NCBI GenBank assembly: GCA_964628435.1 | Contig: CAZVON010000031.1 | Location: 1 to 11,100, forward strand | Length of the DNA: 11,100 nt | From: CAZVON01 sp964628435 | Lineage (GTDB): Bacteria; Patescibacteriota; Microgenomatia; Levybacterales; UBA12049 | Direction of reading: 5' to 3' | In this document: positions 6,108 through 11,075 of the stretch, piece by piece | Layout: each line of letters begins with the position of its first letter | Position numbering within the stretch: position 1 is the first letter of the stretch | Program-made: the position numbers and the translations under genes | Notes under the pieces: generated by a model | What the model was told of the DNA's origin: nothing | Seen by the model: the letters and a program-made list of their open reading frames with translations, nothing else | Databases searched by the model: none

Positions 6108-6144
6108 TAAAACAAAAGAAGCCTCCTAAATTGGGAGGCTTCTT
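6108..6144 (-). terminator. Strong intrinsic terminator of the 206-aa gene
   Basis: AAGAAGCCTCC-caattta-GGAGGCTTCTT followed by TTGTTTT on the minus strand. The 11-bp stem lies about 20 bases after the stop codon and ends at the -35 of the next promoter. Confidence 0.92.
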
Positions 6145-6163
6145 TAATAAAACGAGCAATAAT

Positions 6164-6784
6164 TTAATATCCGGTTGCTCTTAGTAAAACGCAGCCGTAC
6201 TTAAATCCCTGCACTAATGTATCCGTAAGCACTTTATCGTGAAATGGGTCATCAGGATTTTCGTCTGTTGTTACTTCCGATGTCCATTTCATTCTGCTGT
6301 TCCCAAACCGCATAACACCAGTGACTATCCCATCTTTTTCTGTAAGCATCCAGTCTTCGACTTTGAATGACGCGGTTTCTGGCAATTGAGATCCTACTGC
6401 TTTTTGAAGAGCCTTTAATCCAACTTGTTCGACTTGTTGAGCATGCCCTTGAACAGAGGTGTGAGCATCCCCGTTTAAGACAGAAGCAGTTGTCATTACT
6501 TGAACTGTTGGACCAGCTCGAAGAATGGTAAAATCAGTAACTCTTACAGGATTTGTTATAGGTAGAAGCGCAAAATAATCTTGTGCTTTTCCTGCGTCAA
6601 TCCTTATGTCTTGTTCTACAGAAGCCAGAGTTTTGGTGTCTGGAGCAAAACGTCTCATTTCTGGTCTTTCAAAATATGCCATCTGTTCACCTCCTTTCTC
6701 TTCTTCGTACTTTTTCAGTATTTCTTCAATTTGAACTCTAAGGAGAAAAGCTTGCGTTGTTAACTGTGCTTCATTTCTTTTCAT
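6164..6784 (-). CDS. Ile-attenuated protein: shared N-terminal helix plus LeuA/CimA-like regulatory domain
   Basis: 206 aa from ATG 6784; TTG codons up to 6796 are less likely starts. Residues 8-25 (LTTQAFLLRVQIEEILKK) are the helix shared with the 110- and 137-aa proteins. Residues about 80-202 resemble the C-terminal allosteric domain of isopropylmalate or citramalate synthases: VLNGDAHTSVQGHAQQ with GLKALQKAV, then FKVEDWMLTEKDG, then KWTSEVTT and VLTDTLVQGFKYGCVLL, parallel to the family pattern W-x-TVGVS...AL-x-DS-x-x-Y. In those enzymes the domain binds Leu or Ile; here no catalytic TIM barrel is present. An Ile-rich attenuator precedes it. A second start at codon 35 has an ideal SD and would give a 172-aa form. 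The domain match is by eye, not by profile search. Confidence 0.75.
   Translation of the reverse strand: MKRNEAQLTTQAFLLRVQIEEILKKYEEEKGGEQMAYFERPEMRRFAPDTKTLASVEQDIRIDAGKAQDYFALLPITNPVRVTDFTILRAGPTVQVMTTASVLNGDAHTSVQGHAQQVEQVGLKALQKAVGSQLPETASFKVEDWMLTEKDGIVTGVMRFGNSRMKWTSEVTTDENPDDPFHDKVLTDTLVQGFKYGCVLLRATGY
6680..6699 (-). promoter_or_regulatory. Internal near-perfect SD and start codon in the 206-aa gene
   Basis: AGAAAGGAGGTGA lies seven bases (counted from GGAGG) before an in-frame ATG at 6682 (codon 35). This is the best ribosome site in the window, while the upstream ATG 6784 has only a weak GGA. It suggests a second product lacking the shared helix. Confidence 0.65.
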
Positions 6785-6794
6785 ATTGTCCAAC

Positions 6795-6838
6795 AAAAAA
6801 CCTCCCTTTTTGATCCGCTAAGCGGATTGAAGGAGGTT
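6795..6838 (-). terminator. Ile attenuator terminator (segments 3:4)
   Basis: AACCTCCTT pairs with AGGGAGGTT (9 bp with one G-U), closed around an inner ATCCGC-tta-GCGGAT hairpin, with TTTTTTG overlapping the end of the stem. Its 3' end lies 10 bases before the ATG of the 206-aa gene. Confidence 0.85.
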
Positions 6839-6870
6839 GTCTAATTTTATTACTACACGAACACTCCTTC

Positions 6871-6918
6871 TTAGGAGGTAATAATTTCAATAACAGAAAT
6901 TACTGTTCGTGTTGTCAT
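6871..6918 (-). CDS. Ile/Thr/Val-rich leader peptide (15 aa)
   Basis: Reads MTTRTVISVIEIITS then TAA: 4 Ile (all ATT), 4 Thr and 2 Val in 15 residues. Ile is the best candidate signal because its codons follow segment 1, as the Leu codons do in the Leu leader; Thr or Val control, as in thr and ilv leaders, is possible. ATG is 10 bases after the -10, with no SD. Confidence 0.82.
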   Translation of the reverse strand: MTTRTVISVIEIITS

Positions 6919-6928
6919 TATTAAATTA

Positions 6929-6957
6929 ATTATAACAAGCTAATTACTGACTGTCAA
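6929..6957 (-). promoter_or_regulatory. Consensus sigma70 promoter of the Ile attenuator
   Basis: TTGACA (6957-6952), 17 bases, TATAAT (6934-6929). It is a perfect match, placed 44 bases after the stop of the upstream hypothetical gene. Confidence 0.93.
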
Positions 6958-7000
6958 TATCCCTTCAACTCGCTTGCGCTCGCTCAGGGGTTCGCTATGC

Positions 7001-7669
7001 TCAACCTGTTTGGGTTGCCACAAGGCGTTCATTCGACAAACCAAATGTAGTTCCATGTTTTTTGAACATCTCCCAATATCCTCTTTGAGCTTTTTTGCTT
7101 TTTAATACCGACAGCCATGACTCTCCACTTTCTGCTTGCAGCCTCGCGTCTCGAATAATTTTTAAGAAAAATTCATAAAAGGACAAATGATACTTTCCTG
7201 CTCTTTTTAATCGTTGAGAAGACACAGCTGTAACTTGTTTAAATTTAACCTGCACTTCTTTTACTGTGGTGGCGAGTTTATTGATTTCGATCATAATTTC
7301 TTGAATTTTTGTTTGTGCTTCGTAATCTTCTTGCTGCATTTTTCGCTCACTTGAATGGATAATCTCTCGACGGTAATCGATGCCTGCTTCTGTGGATGGT
7401 TGTAGAAATTTTTCTTGGGTGGGGACAACTTTTTTGTTTTTTTGGCTTAAATCAATTTCTTGTCCCTGCTTGAGTTCTCCTTTTTGCGATGATTTAGGAG
7501 ACTCGTAATTTTTTATTCCAAGCAATTGGCTCCAAAAATCTGAGACTGCTTCTTTTCCCAGCTCATTTACCAAGCCTGATCCCACACCAGAAGTCAGCCC
7601 ACGTAACGCTTCGATTGGATTTTCTTCTATAAATTGTTTGGCAGGTTTCTTTTGAGTAGTATTTGCCAT
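7001..7669 (-). CDS. CPR-type conserved hypothetical protein following tig (DUF5660-like)
   Basis: 222 aa, no catalytic motif seen. The N-terminal part (about 1-60) has a conserved-looking helical segment (FIEENPIEALRGL, then VNELGKEAVSDFWSQLLG). A polar low-complexity linker (about 60-95) follows, then a charged helical region likely to form a coiled coil (about 105-150), then a basic stretch ending YHLSFYEFFLKIIRDARLQAES. From memory this layout resembles DUF5660 of Microgenomates; I hold that loosely. It has no signal peptide or membrane segment. ATG 7669 has GAGGCGAGG upstream and follows the tig stop by 15 bases, so the two form an operon. Function unknown; a link to protein folding is suggested only by context. 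Confidence 0.75.
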   Translation of the reverse strand: MANTTQKKPAKQFIEENPIEALRGLTSGVGSGLVNELGKEAVSDFWSQLLGIKNYESPKSSQKGELKQGQEIDLSQKNKKVVPTQEKFLQPSTEAGIDYRREIIHSSERKMQQEDYEAQTKIQEIMIEINKLATTVKEVQVKFKQVTAVSSQRLKRAGKYHLSFYEFFLKIIRDARLQAESGESWLSVLKSKKAQRGYWEMFKKHGTTFGLSNERLVATQTG

Positions 7670-7684
7670 CCTCGCCTCACCCTA

Positions 7685-8512
7685 TCACACATTGCGCAAA
7701 AAATCAAGGGTTTTTTGCTGCCTTAAAATACTCGCCAGAAGATATCGGTTTGATTGCAGTTGCTTTCTTTCCTCGTCTGATTTTGATTTCGCAATCGCTT
7801 CGTCGATTTCTTTTTCTTCTACACTGATTTTTTCATCAATGGCTATTTTTTGTAAGACAAATTCAAGTTTAATGTCGTTTGCTGCTTTTTCTTGGTATTC
7901 TTTTCTAAACGATTCTGGGGTGCGGTTGGTAGAAGAGAGGTACTGATCTAAAGAAAGTCCTAACTTTTTAATTTCATCAAGCGACTGTGCGAGTAATCTA
8001 TCTACTTCTTGTTCTACCAAAACCTGAGGAATAGTAACTTTTACATTCTCAAGAAGTGCTTTTACAATATCATCAAACTTCACCTCGGTCTGTTCTTGTC
8101 CTGGAATAACAATTTTGCTCTTGGCAGTGATCCTTTGAATGGTATCTTTATAATGATTTAAGTCAACCTGTGGAGATTCACACGTGGTTGCTGAGAATTC
8201 CCAATCTTTATTGTCTTGCAGCTTTTGTACATGGATACGGGGATGCATAATTGGTTTTATAGTATGTTTTTCCAATGCATCTGTATATGCTCGGGGTAAC
8301 AACTTTTTGAGAGTTTCTTCACGGATCTTTTCTTGGTCGAGGTTTTCTTCGACCAGTTTTTGAGGCGCTTTCCCCTTTCGAAAGCCAGGAAGAGTTGTGT
8401 TTTGCGCCATGTGCGACACTACTTCTTCCCGTGCTTTTTGTACTTGTTCCCAGGGAATTGTGATGGCAAGCGTAATGGTTCCGTCTTCTGATTTTGTAAG
8501 AGCCGATGTCAT
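7685..8512 (-). CDS. tig: Trigger factor, short form without a PPIase domain
   Basis: Ribosome-bound chaperone that meets nascent chains at the exit tunnel. The N-terminal ribosome-binding domain (about 1-115) holds the signature GFRKGKAP near residue 43, the loop that docks on L23. After about residue 145 comes the helical C-terminal chaperone domain (VTIPQVLVEQEVDRLLAQ, and so on). At 275 aa it is far below the usual ~430, and the FKBP-type PPIase domain is absent. It starts 32 bases after tRNA-Leu without an SD, so expression from a tRNA-mRNA cotranscript or a leaderless promoter is likely. The downstream hypothetical is in the same operon. Confidence 0.92.
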   Translation of the reverse strand: MTSALTKSEDGTITLAITIPWEQVQKAREEVVSHMAQNTTLPGFRKGKAPQKLVEENLDQEKIREETLKKLLPRAYTDALEKHTIKPIMHPRIHVQKLQDNKDWEFSATTCESPQVDLNHYKDTIQRITAKSKIVIPGQEQTEVKFDDIVKALLENVKVTIPQVLVEQEVDRLLAQSLDEIKKLGLSLDQYLSSTNRTPESFRKEYQEKAANDIKLEFVLQKIAIDEKISVEEKEIDEAIAKSKSDEERKQLQSNRYLLASILRQQKTLDFLRNV

Positions 8513-8544
8513 ATATTAAAGTGTAAAGTTAAAATGTGTTTTAG

Positions 8545-8627
8545 TACGGGCGGAGGGACTTGAACCCACATAGCCTTACGGCCACAAGGTCCTAAACCTT
8601 GCGTGTCTACCATTCCACCACGCCCGC
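8545..8627 (-). tRNA. tRNA-Leu (anticodon UAG)
   Basis: Class II tRNA of 83 bases. The acceptor is GCGGGCG/CGCCCGT (G-U at pair 1-72), the anticodon arm GCAAGG-TTTAGGA-CCTTGT, the long variable arm is built on GGCC-GTAA-GGCT, and the T arm is TGGG-TTCAAGT-CCCT. CCA is not encoded. It reads CUN codons, including those in the Leu leader peptide. Confidence 0.95.
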
Positions 8628-8664
8628 GAATCCATTGTCAAGCAAACAAGCTTATTGTCTGCGA

Positions 8665-8691
8665 CTGTGCTCCAAATTCCGCCACGTCCGC
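8665..8691 (-). pseudogene. 5' fragment of a second tRNA-Leu-like sequence
   Basis: The minus strand from 8691 reads GCGGACGTGGCGGAATTTGG and on to about 8665, matching the acceptor and D-arm half of the neighbouring tRNA-Leu (GCGGGCGTGGTGGAATGG). After this the match ends and a hairpin, GCAGACAA-taagc-TTGTTTGC, follows. No variable arm, T arm or acceptor 3' strand is present, so it is a tRNA remnant or a failed duplication. Confidence 0.55.
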
Positions 8692-8714
8692 GTATGGAAG
8701 ATATTATACACAAA

Positions 8715-9269
8715 TTATAGGGAAATGGATAGGGTGCTGGATGGGTTATCTAAAGCAAATTGATCTATGTTAGCCATAAAATACACTACCCGGTCTGCCC
8801 ACGTAGGGGACGCAGCGTAATAGCGACCAATATCATGTACCGTTTGCGCTCCCCAGGTATCCATATATCTTTGCCGCAGCGATTGTGAGATTATTTGAAT
8901 TCCTTCGTCGTAGGATGTAAAGTAGATCATATTGTCGCCATAAATTCCCCATCCCCATGCGTTATAAGAGTTGTACGGAAGGTGATGCGCAAAAGTTGAT
9001 TCTACCCCAGAAATTGCCGCTACCAGCTTCCAATCAATATTGTGGCTATCAGCAGTCTCAACAAAGGTTCTTGCCGAAGCCTCAAGAGGTGATTTGTGCT
9101 GCTTAAGAAAATCTGCAAGTACATGTACACGACGATCAAAACCGAGTTCTTCGGAGTTTCGTGCCAGGGAGGCTGAGCTTCGCGAAGCTTTTTCTTGGGC
9201 GTTCGTGCTCAGAGGAGATAAGAGGCTTATAAAGAGGAATAGCAGGAACGCTATTACCTGTTTATTCAT
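8715..9269 (-). CDS. Exported lysozyme/transglycosylase-like protein (paralog 1)
   Basis: 184 aa with a Sec signal peptide: MNKQ, a hydrophobic core to about residue 20, and STNA as the likely cleavage site near 24. The mature part has a lysozyme-like region: DWKLVAAISGVESTF with candidate catalytic Glu90, then YNAWGWGIYG, a YDEGI helix and WADRVVYFM. This fits soluble lytic transglycosylase or glucosaminidase folds that cut peptidoglycan outside the cell. It shares KSPLE, a VETAD/VEAAD motif and the SYNxWGxGIYG motif with the upstream paralog at 9391-9969. The mRNA has its own consensus promoter and two 5' hairpins; AGGCA, a weak SD, lies in the second. Confidence 0.8.
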   Translation of the reverse strand: MNKQVIAFLLFLFISLLSPLSTNAQEKASRSSASLARNSEELGFDRRVHVLADFLKQHKSPLEASARTFVETADSHNIDWKLVAAISGVESTFAHHLPYNSYNAWGWGIYGDNMIYFTSYDEGIQIISQSLRQRYMDTWGAQTVHDIGRYYAASPTWADRVVYFMANIDQFALDNPSSTLSISL

Positions 9270-9274
9270 AAAAG

Positions 9275-9290
9275 TGCCTAATCATAGGCA
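9275..9290 (-). promoter_or_regulatory. Small hairpin just before the paralog 1 start codon
   Basis: TGCCTA-tgat-TAGGCA, a 6-bp hairpin five bases before ATG 9269. Its 3' arm holds the only SD-like AGG, so it could limit ribosome access. Confidence 0.5.
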
Positions 9291-9292
9291 TT

Positions 9293-9336
9293 AAAAAATC
9301 CTGAGGTATACGTTGTAGAGAGGTATACTTCAGGAT
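9293..9336 (-). terminator. Terminator-shaped hairpin at the very 5' end of the paralog 1 mRNA
   Basis: ATCCTGA(a)GTATAC, an 11-base loop, GTATAC(c)TCAGGAT and then TTTTTA on the minus strand: 13 bp with one A-C mismatch. It begins about three bases after the predicted transcription start. It may stop the upstream gene, act as a conditional terminator, or cap and protect the mRNA 5' end. Confidence 0.75.
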
Positions 9337-9345
9337 CTAAAAAGT

Positions 9346-9374
9346 ATTATAGCAGGCGACTATAGGTTTGTCAA
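9346..9374 (-). promoter_or_regulatory. Consensus sigma70 promoter of lysozyme-like paralog 1
   Basis: TTGACA (9374-9369), 17 bases, TATAAT (9351-9346): a perfect match, 16 bases after the stop codon of the upstream paralog. Confidence 0.93.
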
Positions 9375-9390
9375 GTCTTCTACTATCGGT

Positions 9391-9969
9391 CTATCTCAGC
9401 GATTCCATGAAATGAGTCACTCCCCTTGCCCAGCTGCCATTGCTACCAGGAGTATATTTGCTCATGATTTCTGTTGGGGTTTCTAATCCGTTCTGTTTGT
9501 ATTGTTTCGCAAGGGTTTTTGTAACAATTTCTATTGCCTCTTCGTATCCAGAAAACCGTGTGACTTTTCCTCCATAAATCCCAAATCCCCAACAATTATA
9601 GGAATCTTTTGGGATTTTATGGCATACATTGGATTCTTGCATAGCAATCGCTGGAATTAACCGAAAGTCAAGACCCTGCTGATCTGCAGCCTCGACTATA
9701 TTTTTCGCATATGGTTCAAGTGGAGACTTATAACGTTCAAAAAATTGCCGAACAATTTCTACTCGAGAATCTTCTTGGGTAATTTCTGCTTGGGAGATTA
9801 CTTGCGAGACTGGAATGGCAGCATAGGATATTGTTTTTGCGTCCAACACTAGAGATGCCGCGTAGGATGAGTTGTTTTTGTACGAAAGATACGAAAGATA
9901 CACCATGGTGGTGAATAGTACCATTGGCGTTATAATGAAGAAACTTATAATAAGCAGTAATTTCTTCAT
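9391..9969 (-). CDS. Exported or membrane-anchored lysozyme-like protein (paralog 2)
   Basis: 192 aa from ATG 9969. The frame is open for another 36 codons upstream, but that part lies partly inside tRNA-Gly and lacks protein character, so it is rejected. Residues 1-29 form a signal anchor (MKKLLLIISFFIITPMVLF). After a linker the domain starts near 70: RYKSPLEPYAKNIVEAAD, then DFRLIPAIAMQESNVCHKIP with candidate catalytic Glu112, SYNCWGFGIYG, and WARGVTHFM. Two Cys (116, 126) flank the active region and could form a disulfide. It is a diverged copy of the next gene downstream. A TTGACA lies about 35 bases upstream without a good -10. Cell-wall cutting is the likely role; substrate specificity is not visible. 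Confidence 0.8.
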   Translation of the reverse strand: MKKLLLIISFFIITPMVLFTTMVYLSYLSYKNNSSYAASLVLDAKTISYAAIPVSQVISQAEITQEDSRVEIVRQFFERYKSPLEPYAKNIVEAADQQGLDFRLIPAIAMQESNVCHKIPKDSYNCWGFGIYGGKVTRFSGYEEAIEIVTKTLAKQYKQNGLETPTEIMSKYTPGSNGSWARGVTHFMESLR

Positions 9970-10035
9970 TGAGTTACAGCTTATGCTTACATATTTGCAG
10001 CATGTTGTCAAGTTTTGTGGCTGATTAAACTTTAG

Positions 10036-10107
10036 AGCGGGAGACGGGCATCGCACCCGCGACCTTCTCGTTGGCAACGAGACGTTCTACTACTGAACTA
10101 CTCCCGC
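10036..10107 (-). tRNA. tRNA-Gly (anticodon GCC) with unusual T and D loops
   Basis: 72-base cloverleaf. The acceptor is GCGGGAG/CTCCCGC with T73, the D arm GTTC-AGTAGTA-GAAC, the anticodon arm TCTCG-TTGCCAA-CGAGA, and the T arm GCGGG-TGCGATG-CCCGT. The T loop reads UGC where almost all tRNAs have UUC (TpsiC), and the D loop has A at position 18 instead of G. Both partners of the G18-psi55 tertiary contact are therefore changed. Confidence 0.93.
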
Positions 10108-10113
10108 AAAAAG

Positions 10114-10186
10114 TGCTGAGGGCGTGAGTCGAACACGCATAGCCTGTTCTTCAGACAGGTGCCTTGACCACCTTGGCTACCTCAGC
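10114..10186 (-). tRNA. tRNA-Phe (anticodon GAA)
   Basis: 73 bases. The acceptor is GCTGAGG/CCTCAGC with A73, the D arm GCC-AAGGTGGTCAA-GGC, the anticodon arm CCTGT-CTGAAGA-ACAGG, and the T arm GCGTG-TTCGACT-CACGC. C32 and an unusually long D loop are minor oddities. Its charging level would be the signal read by the Phe attenuator. Confidence 0.94.
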
Positions 10187-10190
10187 GTTG

Positions 10191-10263
10191 TGGACGATGA
10201 GGGACTTGAACCCCCGACATCTTCAGTGTAAATGAAGCGCTCTACCAACTGAGCTAATCGTCC
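10191..10263 (-). tRNA. tRNA-Val (anticodon UAC)
   Basis: 73 bases. The acceptor is GGACGAT/ATCGTCC with A73, the D arm GCTC-AGTTGGTA-GAGC, the anticodon arm CTTCA-TTTACAC-TGAAG, and the T arm GGGGG-TTCAAGT-CCCTC. It is first in a three-tRNA cluster with 4- and 6-base gaps, surely one transcript. No convincing promoter is seen upstream. Confidence 0.96.
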
Positions 10264-10301
10264 TTAAGTGCCCCCGAGCGACTTTCTTTTGAACACTTTT
10301 T

Positions 10302-10394
10302 GCCTTGGATATGGAAAATCATGCTTGCTTACCAAGAGCAAGAAGAGACAGAAAATGAACAATCCGCACCTGAGGGCATTAGATATTCCAAGGC
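10302..10394. repeat. Imperfect inverted repeat in the tRNA/DUF3800 divergent gap
   Basis: GCCTTGGATAT (10302-10312) faces ATATTCCAAGGC (10383-10394), arms of 11-12 bases with one extra base, 70 bases apart. It lies in the 197-base gap between divergent units, where I see no gene. It may be a binding site, a remnant, or chance. Confidence 0.35.
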
Positions 10395-10434
10395 ATATTA
10401 TACGAAAAAATTCAAGTAAAGGAAAGCTAGAAAC

Positions 10435-10443
10435 TGATATAAT
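10435..10443 (+). promoter_or_regulatory. Extended -10 promoter of the DUF3800 gene
   Basis: TGATATAAT, a consensus -10 with TGn extension, 17 bases before the ATG at 10461. No clear -35 is visible. Confidence 0.55.
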
Positions 10444-10460
10444 CAAGCTGAAGTTAAGAT

Positions 10461-11075
10461 ATGCTCATTTTCATAGATGACTCAGGAGATCCGGGATTTA
10501 AATTCGCAAAAGGCTCATCGACGGTATTTGTTATAGCCCTTGTTATCTTTGATGACAATCTTGTTGCCGAAGAAACTGCTGTTGCTCTCAAAAAATTGCG
10601 GCGAGACTTGAAGTTTCCAGATGATGTTGAGTTTAAATTTCACAAAAGTAGGTTAAAAGTAAAAGAGCGCTTCTTAGAGGTAGCTTCGAAATTCCCCTTT
10701 CGAGCACGAGCAATTATTTTTCAAAAGGAAAAGATCCATAGTAACTACCTTCGTACAAGTGTTGACTCTTTCTTTAACTAAGCAGTTATGCAAGTACTCA
10801 AAAATAATAGTGGTAAGATCAAAAGAGCGAAGCTTCGGTTTGATAGAAGAGGTGAACGAAGGATTAGAAATGAGTTAAGAACTTACCTAAGTCGAGAACT
10901 AGATAACAAAAAGAACAATATTTTTACCGACTTAAAATTTGTCGAATCAAAAGAAAACATTCTTCAACTAGCTGATATGACAGCAGGAACTATTGCATCC
11001 TATTACAAAGGACAAGATAAAAACTTGTTGAAGGTTATAAAAAAGAGGATAGAAGATATATGGGAGTTTAAATAA
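10461..11075 (+). pseudogene. DUF3800 family gene interrupted by one in-frame TAA
   Basis: The only plus-strand gene. The first part (10461-10781, 106 codons) begins MLIFIDDSGDPGF, the typical DUF3800 start with its acidic pair. The second part (from about 10788, 95 codons) is in the same frame and ends with FVESKENILQLADMTAGTIASYYKG, the typical C-terminal motif with Asp. Together they make about 204 residues, a full-length family member, split only by TAA at 10779-10781. No frameshift is needed. TGA and TAA are normal stops here, so recoding is unlikely: this is a decaying gene, a split gene, or an assembly error. DUF3800 proteins have a proposed RNase H-like fold and often occur in mobile or defence regions, but their activity is not settled. 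Confidence 0.85.

Larger units (their letters stand above)
6795..6918 (-). promoter_or_regulatory. Isoleucine (or Ile/Val/Thr) transcription attenuator before the 206-aa gene
   Basis: Segment 1 ACACGAACA (6912-6904, leader codons 2-5) pairs over 9 bp with segment 2 TGTTCGTGT (6863-6855). Segment 2 also includes GAAGGAG (6870-6864) plus GTT, which pairs with segment 3 AACCTCCTTC (6838-6829) over 7 bp, a bulged T and 3 bp. Segment 3 otherwise forms the terminator. The Ile codons follow segment 1 directly, so stalling there would favour the antiterminator. Confidence 0.83.

Noticed and set aside
6961..6990. Possible terminator after the DUF5660-like gene (CCCT...AGGG around CGCTTGCGCTCGCTC)
   Set aside because: Only four outer pairs form, the inner sequence does not fold well and no T run follows.
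8637..8642. TTGACA just upstream of tRNA-Leu as a promoter
   Set aside because: Only 9 bases from the tRNA 5' end, leaving no room for a -10.
9970..10077. 36-codon N-terminal extension of lysozyme-like paralog 2
   Set aside because: It runs into tRNA-Gly and has no protein-like features; MKKLLL at 9969 begins a normal signal anchor.
10397..10402. Minus-strand TATAAT as promoter of the tRNA cluster
   Set aside because: No -35, no extended motif, and about 135 bases from the first tRNA.
10268..10480. Open frames on both strands in the tRNA/DUF3800 gap
   Set aside because: Short, without motifs or a ribosome site, and overlapping the DUF3800 promoter and start.
10779..10781. Stop-codon recoding in the DUF3800 gene
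   Set aside because: TAA ends several intact genes in this window, so it acts as a normal stop.
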